A program made the position numbers and the translations under genes. A stretch of 38,820 nt of DNA from Gammaproteobacteria bacterium (GTDB lineage Bacteria; Pseudomonadota; Gammaproteobacteria; PS1; Pseudothioglobaceae), in the NCBI GenBank assembly GCA_008080915.1, contig VMDI01000060.1, positions 1 to 38,820 on the forward strand, written 5' to 3'. A model generated the notes under the pieces. The model saw only the letters and a list, made by a program, of their open reading frames with translations. It searched no databases and was not told the origin of the DNA. This document shows, in pieces, positions 26,949 through 36,704 of this stretch; within the stretch, counting starts at the first letter, position 1; each line of letters starts with the position of its first letter.

Positions 26949-28073
26949 ATGGTTTCAAAAACAAATCAACTCCCGGATAAGAAATTACTCAATGTTGTTT
27001 TTGCCTTGATGACACTGGGTTGGCTGATGGTTTTATCAGCATCGATACATCAGGGGTATGGTTATGCTATCAAGCAAGCGTTATTTATTTTTATTGGCTT
27101 ATTTGCTGGTTTTTTAGTTTTAAAAAATCCTATCTCATTATTTAAAAAATATTCAACACATTTATTTCTATTAACTTTAATTTTCTTGGTATTGGTCTTT
27201 ATGCCAGGTTTAGGACATGAGGCTGGTGGATCAACACGTTGGATAAAACTACCACTTTTCAATTTTCAACCTTCGGAGATGCTAAAACTTACGATGATTT
27301 TCTTTCTATCTGCATTTCTCATCAGACAAGAAGAAGATATTAGGAAACCATGGGTGGGTGTTGGCAAAACTGTAATTATTTTCTCAATTCCTGCTTTATT
27401 GTTGATGCTCGAGACTGATTTTGGCGCGACTGTTATTCTTGCAGCCATTACTTTTGGGTTAGTCTTTTCTGCAGGAATCTATCTTAAAGAGTTGATAGGC
27501 CTAATACTAATTCTGGGGTCTGCTGGTCTTTTATTTATCTCATTAAATCCTGTAAGGAGTAAACGTTTCTTTGATTTCTGGGCAACTGATCTTTGGTCAA
27601 ACAATAGTGACAAGGTTGATCAAACTAAGCAGGCTTTAATCGGTATTGCTAGAGGTGAATGGTCTGGCACTGGAATTGGAGCAGGAATTCAAAAATATGT
27701 TAAGTTGCCAGAAGCACATACCGATATGATTTTCGCTGTGATTGGTGAAGAATTGGGGATTTTTGGCATGCTCGGTGTATTGGCCTTATATGCATTTATC
27801 ATTGTCAAGGGCTTTGAAATATCTAAGGTTGCTCTTCAAAAAGGGAGAAAATTTTCATCCTATCTGGCAAATGGAATATGTATTTGGTTTTCCGTACAGA
27901 TAAGTGTCAATGTTGCTATGAATATCGGGCTAATTCCAATTAAAGGATGGACATTACCGCTCATTAGCTATGGCGGAAGTAGTCTCATATTTGCAATCAT
28001 TGCAATTGCAATTCTTGTTAGAATTGATATGGAAAACAGGGCTTCCTATGAAAAACAAAAGCACTTTGTGTAG
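26949..28073 (+). CDS. ftsW: Cell division peptidoglycan polymerase FtsW (SEDS family)
   Basis: FtsW polymerises septal peptidoglycan from lipid II together with FtsI. The 374-aa protein has about ten hydrophobic segments. SEDS landmarks are GGSTRWIKLPLFNFQPSEMLKL, LLMLETDFGATVIL (catalytic Asp loop), YVKLPEAHTDMIFAVIGEELG and GLIPIKGWTLPLISYGGSS. PEAHTD.IFAVIGEE and the following murG favour FtsW over RodA. The rest of the division and cell wall cluster is missing. A TATAAT at 26939-26944 is too close to the ATG to drive this start; TATAAA at 26916 fits better. No Shine-Dalgarno is visible. Confidence 0.93.
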   Translation: MVSKTNQLPDKKLLNVVFALMTLGWLMVLSASIHQGYGYAIKQALFIFIGLFAGFLVLKNPISLFKKYSTHLFLLTLIFLVLVFMPGLGHEAGGSTRWIKLPLFNFQPSEMLKLTMIFFLSAFLIRQEEDIRKPWVGVGKTVIIFSIPALLLMLETDFGATVILAAITFGLVFSAGIYLKELIGLILILGSAGLLFISLNPVRSKRFFDFWATDLWSNNSDKVDQTKQALIGIARGEWSGTGIGAGIQKYVKLPEAHTDMIFAVIGEELGIFGMLGVLALYAFIIVKGFEISKVALQKGRKFSSYLANGICIWFSVQISVNVAMNIGLIPIKGWTLPLISYGGSSLIFAIIAIAILVRIDMENRASYEKQKHFV

Positions 28074-28081
28074 ATTTCAAG

Positions 28082-29113
28082 ATGAGTACTAAAAAAGTTG
28101 CAATATTAGCTGCAGGTACTGGTGGTCACATTTTTCCAGCACTTGCTGTGGCAAAAGAGCTCCAAAAAAATGGGGTCGATATTCTCTGGATTGGCACCAA
28201 AAGTGGCATGGAAAATAAAATTGTTCCTGAGCATAATATAAAAATCAATCAAATTGATGCCATAGGTGTCAGAGGTAAAAATCCTATCAAGGTTTTTCTA
28301 TCTATCTTCAAACTATTTCAAGCATTCCTTAAGTCTTATCAAATTCTTAAAAATAACAAGCCTGATGCGGTTCTTGGAATGGGTGGATATGTCTCTGGCA
28401 TTGCTGGATTGGCTGCTTTTTTTAGAGGCATACCTATAATCATTCAAGAGCAGAATGCCATACCTGGAACTGCAAACAAATTAATCTCCAAAATTAGTAA
28501 TAAAGTTTTTCAAGCTTTTCATGGAACATTTCCTATCAAGCTCAAGCCGATTACTTCTGGCAATCCTGTTTTTGTAAAGTCTTTAAAAAAGACTAAAAAT
28601 AATTCAGATTTTAATCTTTTAATTCTTGGTGGTTCACTTGGAGCAAAACCCATTAATGATGTGGTGATTCATCTTGAAAATAATATCAATATCTTGCATC
28701 AGACTGGAGATATGCATATCAATTCTGTTAAAAAGTCTCACCTCAATAAATCAGCAAAAGTGGTAGGATTTATTGACGACATGTCTAAGGCATATCAATG
28801 GGCAGATATAGTAATATCTCGAGCTGGAGCCATGACCGTTTCCGAGTTAATGTTAACTGGTACACCAGCAATATTGATTCCACTACCTCATGCAATTGAT
28901 AATCATCAATTTTATAACGCAAAAATACTTTCTGATAATGGGGCTGCCATTCTTATAGAGCAAAAAGATTTAAGCGCAAAAAAACTGAATGACTTAATCT
29001 CTAATCTTACTCAAGAAAAACTTGATTCTATGAGCCAGAATGCTAAGAAACTTGCCTCACCTAATGCCTCTAAAATTATCTCTGAGTGTCTATTAGAGTT
29101 AATTAATTCCTAA
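28082..29113 (+). CDS. murG: UDP-N-acetylglucosamine--lipid I GlcNAc transferase MurG
   Basis: MurG adds GlcNAc to lipid I on the cytosolic face of the membrane, producing lipid II. At 343 aa it is a normal GT-B enzyme: [16 protein letters not shown] near the N-terminus, [24 protein letters not shown], the second-domain glycine loop [14 protein letters not shown] and the UDP-GlcNAc site [31 protein letters not shown]. It follows ftsW by 8 nt, an order conserved in many genomes. Its last 15 nt overlap the 3' end of convergent bioB. Confidence 0.96.
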   Translation: MSTKKVAILAAGTGGHIFPALAVAKELQKNGVDILWIGTKSGMENKIVPEHNIKINQIDAIGVRGKNPIKVFLSIFKLFQAFLKSYQILKNNKPDAVLGMGGYVSGIAGLAAFFRGIPIIIQEQNAIPGTANKLISKISNKVFQAFHGTFPIKLKPITSGNPVFVKSLKKTKNNSDFNLLILGGSLGAKPINDVVIHLENNINILHQTGDMHINSVKKSHLNKSAKVVGFIDDMSKAYQWADIVISRAGAMTVSELMLTGTPAILIPLPHAIDNHQFYNAKILSDNGAAILIEQKDLSAKKLNDLISNLTQEKLDSMSQNAKKLASPNASKIISECLLELINS

Positions 29114-30037
29114 ACTGGCAAATAATTCTTGATCTTTGTTTTGCGCAACATTAGGAGTTGTTAGCAGCTCATCTCCATAGAAAATCGAATTAGCTCCAGC
29201 AAAGAAGCAAGTTGCCTGCATCGATTCACTCATGTCAGTCCTCCCTGCAGAAAGCCTCACCACCGATTTTGGCATGACAATTCTAGCCACAGCAATACAT
29301 CGAATGAAATCAATTTCTGAGGGCTTATCGGCAAATTCAAGAGGAGTCCCAGGAATAGGAACTAGAAGATTAATTGGAACAGAATCAGGATGATGCTCCA
29401 TATTGGCGAGTGTTTGAAGCATAGAAGCCCTATCTTCAACTCTTTCACCCAAACCAAGAATTCCACCGCTACAAACGTTAATACCGGCTTTATGGACATT
29501 TTCGAGAGTGTCAATGCGATCTTGAAAGCATCTCGTTGTAATTACATTGGAATAGTGCTCTTTAGAGGTATCAAGATTGTGATTGTAATAATCAAGCCCC
29601 GCCTCTTTTAATCGGTTGGCTTGCTCAGATGTTAGCATGCCCAAAGTGACACAAGACTCCATATCAAGAGATTTCACTACTTTGATCATATCAATTACGC
29701 GATCCAAAGATTTATCTGTCGGGTTTCTCCATGCTGCTCCCATACAAAAACGCTCTGAGCCATTTTTCTTTGCCTGAAGCGCTGCATCCCTAACTTCTTC
29801 GAGGCTCATTAATCTTTCTCTTTCAAGCCCAGTGTCATATTTTGAGCTTTGCGAACAGTATGAGCAATCCTCAGGACATGCACCTGTCTTAATATTCAGT
29901 AGTTGACTCACTTGGACCTTATTAGGATCAAAGTTTTCACGATGAATGGTATGCGCTTTGAACAACAAATCATTAAATGGCATTGAGAATAATGCATTTA
30001 TTTCATCTAATGACCAATCATGTCTAATTTCTGTCAT
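29099..30037 (-). CDS. bioB: Biotin synthase
   Basis: BioB inserts sulfur into dethiobiotin using a radical-SAM 4Fe-4S cluster and a sacrificial 2Fe-2S cluster. The cluster-binding motif is CPEDCSYC with Cys54, Cys58 and Cys61. [41 protein letters not shown] and RLSAGRTDM (the Arg ligand of the 2Fe-2S cluster) follow. At 312 aa it is somewhat shorter than E. coli BioB (346), with the loss at the C-terminus. No other bio gene is near. The ATG is preceded by CTCCT rather than a Shine-Dalgarno. Confidence 0.96.
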   Translation of the reverse strand: MTEIRHDWSLDEINALFSMPFNDLLFKAHTIHRENFDPNKVQVSQLLNIKTGACPEDCSYCSQSSKYDTGLERERLMSLEEVRDAALQAKKNGSERFCMGAAWRNPTDKSLDRVIDMIKVVKSLDMESCVTLGMLTSEQANRLKEAGLDYYNHNLDTSKEHYSNVITTRCFQDRIDTLENVHKAGINVCSGGILGLGERVEDRASMLQTLANMEHHPDSVPINLLVPIPGTPLEFADKPSEIDFIRCIAVARIVMPKSVVRLSAGRTDMSESMQATCFFAGANSIFYGDELLTTPNVAQNKDQELFASLGIN

Positions 30038-30059
30038 AGGAGAATTTTACTTCAATTAA

Positions 30060-30095
30060 TAAAAAAAAAGTCGTACCGAAGTACGACTTTTAAAG
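30060..30095 (-). terminator. Strong rho-independent terminator of glnA
   Basis: A 10-bp stem (30067-30076 with 30081-30090) closes on a four-base loop that reads C(TTCG)G on the minus strand, the extra-stable UUCG tetraloop. A run of T follows. It lies about 20 nt beyond the glnA stop and separates glnA from bioB. Confidence 0.92.
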
Positions 30096-30113
30096 AATGA
30101 CTTAACTCTATTA

Positions 30114-31532
30114 TTAGCAAGAGTAGTACATATCAAACTCAACTGGAGAAGGGGCTGATCTAGCAGCGGTTACCTCTTCCATCTTAAGCTCTATGTATGA
30201 ATCAATCATGTCATCAGTGAATACACCGCCAGCCTTAAGGAATTCACGGTCATCATCCAATGCCTCAAGAGCTTCTTGAAGTCCTCCACAAACCTTAGGA
30301 ATCGCTCTTTTTTCTTTTTCCGTCAACTCATACAAATCTTCATCAGAAGGTTTACCTGGGTCAATCTTGTTTTTGATTCCGTCAATACCTGCCATTAACA
30401 TTGCAGCAAAAGCAAGGTAAGGGTTAGCAGTCGGATCAGGGAAACGAACTTCAATACGAGTACCCTTAGGGTTTGATACAAAAGGAATACGAATTGCAGC
30501 AGAGCGGTTTCTAGCCGAGTATGCTAACATTTCAGGAGCTTCGAATCCAGGCACTAAACGCTTGTAAGAGTTAGTTGAAGCATTCGTAAATGCATTTAAT
30601 GCTCTCGCATGCTTAATAATACCGCCAATGTAGTAAAGAGCTGTTTGGCTTAAGTTGCCATAAGCGCCTTTTTCATAGAAAAGATTAGTCCCATCTTTTG
30701 CAATAGATTGGTGAACATGCATACCATTACCATTATCAATCTGAATTGGTTTTGGCATAAACGTTGCAGTTTTTCCAAACATATGAGCAACGTTATGAAC
30801 ACAATACTTAAGGATTTGAGTCTCATCTCCCTTCTTGACCATAGTATTGAATAATGCACCAATCTCACACTGACCAGCAGTTCCAACTTCATGGTGATGA
30901 ACTTCACAGGTGACACCCATCTCTTCGATAGCATTGACCATGTTTGTTCTTAAATCGTTTAATGAATCAACTGGAGGAACTGGGAAATAACCACCTTTAA
31001 TTCTTGGACGGTGACCTTTGTTTCCACCTTCAAATTCATCTCCTGACTCCCAATCCGCTTCTTCAGATTTAATTTCAAAAAAAGCTTTACCCATGCCATG
31101 ACCTGTGTCCCATTTAACACTGTCAAAAACAAAAAATTCTGGCTCGTTACCGAAGTAAGCTGTATCACCAATACCAGAGTCATTTAAATATTGTTCAGCG
31201 CGTTTAGCAATTGATCTTGGGTCTTTTTCATAACCACTCATATCAGATGGTTCAACGATATCACATCTTACGATAAGCGTTGATTCCTCTGTAAATGGAT
31301 CCATGACACATGCATCTAAATCAGGCATTAGAATCATATCTGATTCATTAATGTGTTTCCAACCAGCAATTGAAGATCCATCAAACATTTGACCTTCTTT
31401 TAATTTCTCCTCATCAATTGTATGAGCAGGAACACTCACGTGTTGCTCTTTACCTTTAGTATCAGTAAAACGAAAGTCAATGAATGTAACTTCGTTATCC
31501 TTGATCATTTTCATTACATCTTTAGCAGACAT
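30114..31532 (-). CDS. glnA: Glutamine synthetase type I
   Basis: GlnA makes glutamine from glutamate, ammonia and ATP and is the main ammonia assimilation enzyme. The 472-aa protein is typical of the proteobacterial I-beta class. It has [18 protein letters not shown], the metal-binding NEPEFFVFD, the [11 protein letters not shown] block, [16 protein letters not shown], and the adenylylation loop [14 protein letters not shown] with the modifiable Tyr. Activity is thus probably controlled by GlnE adenylylation. The ribosome site AGGAGAAGG is strong. The 138-nt upstream gap holds a palindrome and a hairpin (separate entry). No ntrB/ntrC follows. Confidence 0.98.
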   Translation of the reverse strand: MSAKDVMKMIKDNEVTFIDFRFTDTKGKEQHVSVPAHTIDEEKLKEGQMFDGSSIAGWKHINESDMILMPDLDACVMDPFTEESTLIVRCDIVEPSDMSGYEKDPRSIAKRAEQYLNDSGIGDTAYFGNEPEFFVFDSVKWDTGHGMGKAFFEIKSEEADWESGDEFEGGNKGHRPRIKGGYFPVPPVDSLNDLRTNMVNAIEEMGVTCEVHHHEVGTAGQCEIGALFNTMVKKGDETQILKYCVHNVAHMFGKTATFMPKPIQIDNGNGMHVHQSIAKDGTNLFYEKGAYGNLSQTALYYIGGIIKHARALNAFTNASTNSYKRLVPGFEAPEMLAYSARNRSAAIRIPFVSNPKGTRIEVRFPDPTANPYLAFAAMLMAGIDGIKNKIDPGKPSDEDLYELTEKEKRAIPKVCGGLQEALEALDDDREFLKAGGVFTDDMIDSYIELKMEEVTAARSAPSPVEFDMYYSC

Positions 31533-31595
31533 ACCTTCTCCTATTAAATTTGTCTAAAACGTTAAAAGACTATCACTGTCTGGTTGCCTGCGCCG

Positions 31596-31633
31596 TTGCA
31601 TGCAAAAAAGTGGATGATAATTGAATATCAACC
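31596..31633. promoter_or_regulatory. Palindrome and imperfect inverted repeat upstream of glnA
   Basis: TTGCATGCAA (31596-31605) is a perfect 10-bp palindrome. Just beyond it GGATGATA and TATCAACC (31612-31619, 31626-31633) pair in 7 of 8 positions. A TAGAAT-like -10 lies at 31645-31640 on the minus strand, so both elements could be in a leader of about 100 nt. I see no sigma-54 site and no match to the known glnA riboswitch core. Role unknown. Confidence 0.3.
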
Positions 31634-31670
31634 GCAATATTCTACCCTATGTTATTATGAAATTCTATAG

Positions 31671-32576
31671 CTATTCTTTGATCCAATCACGTGGTTTTAA
31701 ATACCGCTCATAAAGCCTTGCTTCTTCTGTTCCTTTCTCAGGGGAATAGTTATATTTCCAGTTCACTATTGGTGGAAGAGACATCAAAATTGATTCTGTT
31801 CTGCCACCTGTCTGAAGACCAAATAATGTACCCCGATCATAGACCAAATTAAATTCAACATATCGACCTCTTCTATAGAGTTGAAATGCTCTTTCTTTCT
31901 CTCCATATTCATAATCTCTTCTTCTCTGAACAATCGGTTTGTAAGCCTTAATAAAATGATTACCAACACTTTGCATAAAAGCAAAGGATTGATCAAATCC
32001 CATCTCATTCAAATCATCGAAAAATAGACCACCCACCCCTCTTTGTTCATCTCTATGTTTGAGATGAAAGTATTCATCACACCATTTCTTATATTTTGGA
32101 TAAATATCATTACCAAAAGGCTTGCATGCACTTTCAGCAGTTTTATGCCAACTGATTGCGTCCTCATCAAATCCATAATACGGGGTTAAGTCAAAACCAC
32201 CGCCAAACCACCAGATTGGATCCTCACCCTCTTTCTCAGCTATAAAGAAACGTACATTGGCATGAGAGGTTGGAATATAGGGATTTTTGGGATGAATTAC
32301 TAAGGACACACCCAACGCATGAAAACTTCTTCCCTCAAGTTCTGGTCTAATCGCAGTTGCAGATTTTGGCAAACTTTCACCAGATACTTCTGAGAAGTTA
32401 ACACCACCCTGTTCAAATACTTCGCCATTGTTGAGAACTCGAGTGATTCCACCTCCGGTATCGCCTTCCTTTTTCCATTCATCGACAATGAATTTTTCCT
32501 TGCCGTCAACCTCTTCAAGCTGCTGACAAATGTCTTGTTGCAACGATAATAAATAAGTTCTTACGGCATTTATCAT
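31671..32576 (-). CDS. hemF: Oxygen-dependent coproporphyrinogen III oxidase
   Basis: HemF oxidatively decarboxylates coproporphyrinogen III to protoporphyrinogen IX in heme synthesis and needs O2. The 301-aa protein has the family blocks [26 protein letters not shown], the conserved [25 protein letters not shown] and [31 protein letters not shown]. The length matches E. coli HemF (299). It is last in an xerC-tsaC-hemF unit, overlapping tsaC by 4 nt (ATGA). It points to life with oxygen at least part of the time. Confidence 0.97.
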   Translation of the reverse strand: MINAVRTYLLSLQQDICQQLEEVDGKEKFIVDEWKKEGDTGGGITRVLNNGEVFEQGGVNFSEVSGESLPKSATAIRPELEGRSFHALGVSLVIHPKNPYIPTSHANVRFFIAEKEGEDPIWWFGGGFDLTPYYGFDEDAISWHKTAESACKPFGNDIYPKYKKWCDEYFHLKHRDEQRGVGGLFFDDLNEMGFDQSFAFMQSVGNHFIKAYKPIVQRRRDYEYGEKERAFQLYRRGRYVEFNLVYDRGTLFGLQTGGRTESILMSLPPIVNWKYNYSPEKGTEEARLYERYLKPRDWIKE

Positions 32577-33109
32577 CTAATTTTTTCTCCTGTTTTGAGA
32601 TTTATGATTTGAGATGGTGCTCCATTATAGTTAGAAGGCTTAACCAGGTAATCTAATTCATTTCGGAAAGTCTGTCTCAGTCCGAATAATGATGTGAGTA
32701 GTGATTTTCCAGATATATTAGCACTGGTAGAAACAATTGGACTTTTTAATCGATCGCATAGAGCTGAGATTAATGGATCATCAGTGAGCCTAATGGCTAT
32801 CGTTCTATGTCTCCCCTTAATCAATCTAGAAACCCCTCTTTTGGCATCAACTAGATAGGTAGTTGGAATCTTATCTTTACCGATTTTTTTTAAATCACTG
32901 GTATTTTTCACATACCTTTTAAAGAAAATAGTTTTATTAGCCAACAAAATAAGCCCCTTGGATTTGGCTCTTTTTTTAAGCTTGATTACTTTTCTTAACG
33001 CCAAGTCATCATCTGGCAAACAACTCAAGCCTTGAATCGTATCAGTTGGTATTGAAACCACTCCACTTCTTAAAATTCTATTAATAATCAATGAATTTTG
33101 GAATTTCAT
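32573..33109 (-). CDS. tsaC: L-threonylcarbamoyladenylate synthase TsaC (Sua5/YrdC family)
   Basis: TsaC makes the threonylcarbamoyl-AMP used for t6A37 of ANN-decoding tRNAs. Visible motifs are [11 protein letters not shown] near the N-terminus, [14 protein letters not shown] (substrate-binding KR.KGL), [11 protein letters not shown] and [10 protein letters not shown]. The protein is the short TsaC form without the Sua5 tail. The ORF track starts at 33142, inside xerC. I prefer the ATG at 33109 ([13 protein letters not shown]), 1 nt after the xerC stop, giving 178 aa and an N-terminus aligning with E. coli TsaC. Linkage to hemF mirrors the E. coli tsaC (yrdC)-aroE neighbourhood only loosely. 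Confidence 0.88.
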   Translation of the reverse strand: MKFQNSLIINRILRSGVVSIPTDTIQGLSCLPDDDLALRKVIKLKKRAKSKGLILLANKTIFFKRYVKNTSDLKKIGKDKIPTTYLVDAKRGVSRLIKGRHRTIAIRLTDDPLISALCDRLKSPIVSTSANISGKSLLTSLFGLRQTFRNELDYLVKPSNYNGAPSQIINLKTGEKIR

Positions 33110-33110
33110 G

Positions 33111-33983
33111 TTACTTTTTTGCTCTTGGATGAAACTGATCATAAACTTTTGAAAGTTCTAAATAATCAAGATGTGTATATACCTGGGTTGATTTGATACT
33201 TTCATGGCCAAGCATTTTTTGTACAGACCTTAGATCATGGCTAGATTGAAGAAAGTGACTCGCTGCTGCATGTCTCAACATGTGAGGATGAACATTACTT
33301 TTTATGCCAACCTTTTGAGCACGGTTTTTAATCATATTCTGCACAGTTCTAGCGCTAATTCTTTTATTCAAGTTTGATAAGAAAACTGCGCCATCATAAG
33401 CATTGATTGAATCAGCATATCTTTTGAGTGCAATGATGGCCTTTTCTCCTATGGGAGAATATCTATATTTTGATCCTTTTCCGAAGATCTTTAAGAAACC
33501 CTGACCATAATCAATATCACTAAAATCTAGTCCCACCAGCTCAGAAACCCTTAATGCACTTGAGTACATCACTTCAATGATAGCGATATCTCTTAATTCT
33601 TTCCAAGAGTTATTAAATTGTCTCGTTAAAAGTTCAATCTCAGAATAGGTAATTGTTTTGGGAAGCGCTTGATTAGTTTTTGGAGTGCTAATTTTTTTTG
33701 CATTATTCACTTCTAAAAAACCACTATTCACTAGATATGAAAAAAAAGATCTCAGAGTAGACATGGATCTTTTAATTGATTTAGGGTTGATTTGCTGATG
33801 TCTAAGTTTCATCACCCAAGCGTTTATTTGTTCAGTACTCACCTCTGACCATTTGCTTACACCAGATAATGTAATAAATTGATAAAAGTTAGATAAGTCC
33901 TTTTCATAAGCAAGCTGAGTATTGCTTGAATAACCTCTATCAACTTTTAGATAAGAAATGAAACCTGAAATTTCTTTTTTCAC
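33111..33983 (-). CDS. xerC: Site-specific tyrosine recombinase XerC
   Basis: XerC works with XerD and FtsK at dif to resolve chromosome dimers. The 290-aa protein has the SAM-like N-terminal domain (FISYLKVDRGYSSNTQLAYEKDL) and the catalytic residues: Arg in SALRVSELVGLD, Lys in GKGSKYRYSPIG, HMLRH and GHESIKSTQVYTHLD with the nucleophilic Tyr. The ending YDQFHPRAKK is diagnostic of XerC rather than XerD. The start codon is GTG (33983) with AAGAAGA about 9 nt upstream. It is not linked to dapF as in enterics, and no mobile-element genes surround it. Confidence 0.93.
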   Translation of the reverse strand: MKKEISGFISYLKVDRGYSSNTQLAYEKDLSNFYQFITLSGVSKWSEVSTEQINAWVMKLRHQQINPKSIKRSMSTLRSFFSYLVNSGFLEVNNAKKISTPKTNQALPKTITYSEIELLTRQFNNSWKELRDIAIIEVMYSSALRVSELVGLDFSDIDYGQGFLKIFGKGSKYRYSPIGEKAIIALKRYADSINAYDGAVFLSNLNKRISARTVQNMIKNRAQKVGIKSNVHPHMLRHAAASHFLQSSHDLRSVQKMLGHESIKSTQVYTHLDYLELSKVYDQFHPRAKK

Positions 33984-34046
33984 TTGAATTTTATCTTCTT
34001 GACCCCATAAATAGTATTTTACGTATTAATCTTCAATAATAAAGTT

Positions 34047-35897
34047 ATGGCAACAAAACAAACTCATGAATTTCAAACGGAAGTTTCACAACTCCTAAAT
34101 TTAATGATTCACTCCTTGTATTCAAATAAGGAGATTTTTCTAAGAGAGTTGATTTCCAATGCATCTGATGCTATTGATAAACTCAAATTTGAATCACTTT
34201 CCAATAAGAAATTAATTGAAAAGGGTCAAGAATTAGGCATCCAAATTGATACCGATGAAAAAGCAAAGACCATAACTATCACTGATAATGGCATTGGTAT
34301 GACAGAGCAGGAGGTGATGGACAATATAGGTACGATTGCTAACTCAGGAACTAAGAAATTTTTAGAAGGTTTAGATAAGGATCAAGCCCAAGACTCAAAT
34401 CTTATTGGCCAGTTTGGTGTAGGTTTTTATTCGGCTTTTATTATTGCCAAAAAAGTAGTTCTAACTACCAGAAAAGCAGGTGATAAAAATGAAAACGGAA
34501 CGGTATGGACTTCGGCAGGTAAAGGGGAATATTCAATAGAAAATGCTGTGGTTGAAAACCCAGGAACCTCTATCACGCTTTTCCTAAAAGCTGAGGAAAA
34601 AGAGTTTTTAGAATCCTACAGACTCAAAGGCATAATTTCTAAATACTCTGACCACATCACTGTCCCAATTAAGATGTTAAAAACTGATGAAGAGGGCAAA
34701 AATCAAGAGTATGAAATCGTCAATAAAGCAAAAGCTTTTTGGACAGAAGATAAATCGAGTCTAAAACAAGAAGATTATGATGAGTTTTATAAATCGCTTA
34801 CCTATGACTTTGACGGTCCCCTGACTCAAATTCATAACAAAGTTGAGGGCAATCTTGAATATACCTCTTTGCTTTTCATTCCTAAAAAAGCCCCTTATGA
34901 TATGTGGGAACCCAAAAGGAAAGCTGGAGTTAAGCTTTATGCCAAAAGAGTCTTCATCATGGAAGACAATGAAGAGCTTATGCCGCTTTACCTCAGATTT
35001 ATCAAAGGAATCATTGATACTGCAGACCTACCTCTTAATGTCTCAAGAGAGATCTTACAAGGCTCAAAAGTGGTTGACACTATCAGGAAAGCAAATGTTA
35101 AAAGAGTTCTCTCAGAACTAGAAAAAATGAGCAAGAAAGACCCTGAAAAATACTCAGAGTTCTGGAATGAATTTGGAATGGTAATGAAGGAAGGTATTGT
35201 TGAGGATTTTGCCAATAAAGACAAAATTGCTTCATTGTTGAGATTTACTTCGACCCAATCTTCAGGCAATGATCAGGATGTATCACTAGCTGATTATGTA
35301 TCTAGAATGAAAGATGACCAAAAGTACATTTATTATGTCACTGCTGAGTCTTATCAAGCGGCCAAAGGCTCACCTCACCTTGAAATTTTCAAGAAGAAAG
35401 ATATCGAAGTTCTCCTATTATCGGATAGAGTAGATGAGTGGTTAGCCAGTAATTTTGGAGAATTTGAAGGCAAATCTTTAAGATCAATTGCTAAAGGCGA
35501 TTTGGAGGATTTGGATACCAAAGAAGATAAAAAGAAGAAAGAAAAGGTGGCTAAAGACTTCAAGGATGTGATTTCCAAAGTTAAAGAAATCCTTGACTCA
35601 CAGGTCAAAGATGTGAAGATTTCTAATCGTTTGAATGAATCCCCTTCTTGCTTAGTTGCCGATGAAAATGAGATGGGCGGAAATATGGAAAGAATTCTTA
35701 AATCCCTTGGTCAAGATGTTCCAGAAACTAAACCAATTTTAGAAATTAATCCTACTCACCCCCTTGTCGAGAGACTGAAAAATAAAGTGGATGAGGATTT
35801 GGTTAAGGTTCTATTTGATCAAGCAATTCTATCTGAAGGCGGACAACTTAAAGATCCGGGAGAGTTTGTTAAGAGGATGAATTCTCTAATTAAATAA
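34047..35897 (+). CDS. htpG: Molecular chaperone HtpG (Hsp90)
   Basis: HtpG is the bacterial Hsp90, a dimeric ATP-dependent chaperone. The 616-aa protein has all N-terminal GHKL motifs: ELISNASDAIDKL, DNGIGMT, GTIANSGTK and GQFGVGFYSAF. The middle domain has the catalytic-loop PLNVSREILQGS, and the C-terminal dimerisation domain ends LSEGGQLKDPGEFVKRMNSLIK. It is alone on its strand, with a 63-nt gap to divergent xerC and its own strong terminator. No sigma-32-like -35/-10 pair stood out. Confidence 0.98.
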   Translation: MATKQTHEFQTEVSQLLNLMIHSLYSNKEIFLRELISNASDAIDKLKFESLSNKKLIEKGQELGIQIDTDEKAKTITITDNGIGMTEQEVMDNIGTIANSGTKKFLEGLDKDQAQDSNLIGQFGVGFYSAFIIAKKVVLTTRKAGDKNENGTVWTSAGKGEYSIENAVVENPGTSITLFLKAEEKEFLESYRLKGIISKYSDHITVPIKMLKTDEEGKNQEYEIVNKAKAFWTEDKSSLKQEDYDEFYKSLTYDFDGPLTQIHNKVEGNLEYTSLLFIPKKAPYDMWEPKRKAGVKLYAKRVFIMEDNEELMPLYLRFIKGIIDTADLPLNVSREILQGSKVVDTIRKANVKRVLSELEKMSKKDPEKYSEFWNEFGMVMKEGIVEDFANKDKIASLLRFTSTQSSGNDQDVSLADYVSRMKDDQKYIYYVTAESYQAAKGSPHLEIFKKKDIEVLLLSDRVDEWLASNFGEFEGKSLRSIAKGDLEDLDTKEDKKKKEKVAKDFKDVISKVKEILDSQVKDVKISNRLNESPSCLVADENEMGGNMERILKSLGQDVPETKPILEINPTHPLVERLKNKVDEDLVKVLFDQAILSEGGQLKDPGEFVKRMNSLIK

Positions 35898-35902
35898 ATT
35901 TA

Positions 35903-35939
35903 CAAGGGGGTAAGTTTACTTACCCCCTTGTTGTTTTTT
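35903..35939 (+). terminator. Rho-independent terminator of htpG, overlapping the 3' end of trmJ
   Basis: CAAGGGGGTAAG and CTTACCCCCTTG form a 12-bp perfect stem (35903-35914 with 35919-35930) around TTTA, followed by TTGTTTTTTG. The right arm and T run lie inside the trmJ coding region on the other strand: the trmJ end QQGGK plus stop is written in the hairpin. Confidence 0.93.
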
Positions 35940-36659
35940 GTAGGGTTTAATATTCCTTAGAATCCCTCTTAATATTCCTAATTCATCTTCCTCTACTTCA
36001 GCCTTCGAGAAAAAACGCCTTAGTCTTCGCATGAGTAGTTCTTTGGGCCTCTTATCTTCAAAATATTCGATATGCTCCAAAACCTGAGATAGGTGATCAT
36101 AAAAAACTTCCATACTCTCAAAATTAGCTCTTTTTGCTGAATCATTATCAAAACTATCCTCTCGAGAGTATATAAAGTTTTGATAGGCAAAAACTTGAAT
36201 TGCAGATGCAACATTTAGTGAAAAATACTCAGGATTACCTGGTATGGTCATCAACACCTGACATAAATCTAATTCCTCATTACTCAATCCAGATTTTTCT
36301 GTTCCAAAAACCACAGCAACCTCTTGATTATTCTGAGTGATATCGTCAATTTCGGAGCAACTTTCAACAACATCCAATTGCCTCCATTTAATTCTTCTTT
36401 GTCTAGCACTTGCTCCAATCACTAAACTTACTCCATCTAGAGCCTCCTCTAGAGTTCCACAGACCTTTGCATTGAAAAGTACATCATCTGCCCCACTGGC
36501 TCTAGCAGTTGCTGTTGCAGAGGGGTAGTTACTGGGATTAACCAGGTACAATCTTGTAAGAGCCATGTTCTTCATTGCACGAGCTGCAGCTCCTATATTG
36601 CCAGGCTCAGTGGTATTGACCATTACAATTCTTATTTTGTTGTACTTATCATTTTTCAT
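35916..36659 (-). CDS. trmJ: tRNA (cytidine/uridine-2'-O-)-methyltransferase TrmJ
   Basis: TrmJ 2'-O-methylates position 32 of several tRNAs using S-adenosylmethionine. The SPOUT knot motifs are clear: IVMVNTTEPGNIGAAARAMKNM (motif 1), VVFGTEKSGLSNEELDLC (motif 2) and MTIPGNPEYFSLNVASAIQVFAYQ (motif 3). A C-terminal helical extension ends in a basic tail. The ORF track starts at a TTG (36695); family members begin just before the first strand, matching the ATG at 36659, giving 247 aa. No Shine-Dalgarno precedes it. It diverges from suhB. In many gammaproteobacteria trmJ and suhB lie side by side, often next to iscR, which is not here. Confidence 0.93.
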   Translation of the reverse strand: MKNDKYNKIRIVMVNTTEPGNIGAAARAMKNMALTRLYLVNPSNYPSATATARASGADDVLFNAKVCGTLEEALDGVSLVIGASARQRRIKWRQLDVVESCSEIDDITQNNQEVAVVFGTEKSGLSNEELDLCQVLMTIPGNPEYFSLNVASAIQVFAYQNFIYSREDSFDNDSAKRANFESMEVFYDHLSQVLEHIEYFEDKRPKELLMRRLRRFFSKAEVEEDELGILRGILRNIKPYKKQQGGK

Positions 36660-36670
36660 TATCGGAACGG

Positions 36671-36676
36671 TATAAT
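36671..36676 (+). promoter_or_regulatory. Putative -10 element of suhB
   Basis: TATAAT in the context CGGTATAATTT lies 28 nt before the suhB ATG, predicting a leader of about 20 nt. The 45-nt gap between trmJ and suhB starts must hold both promoters. Confidence 0.4.
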
Positions 36677-36704
36677 TTAGACATTTTTTTACCAAAGTTC
36701 ACCT

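Noticed and set aside
33111-33983. Tyrosine recombinase as sign of an integrated element
   Set aside because: The sequence is housekeeping XerC by its catalytic blocks and HPRAKK end, in operon with tsaC and hemF; no att repeats, tRNA or phage genes are nearby.
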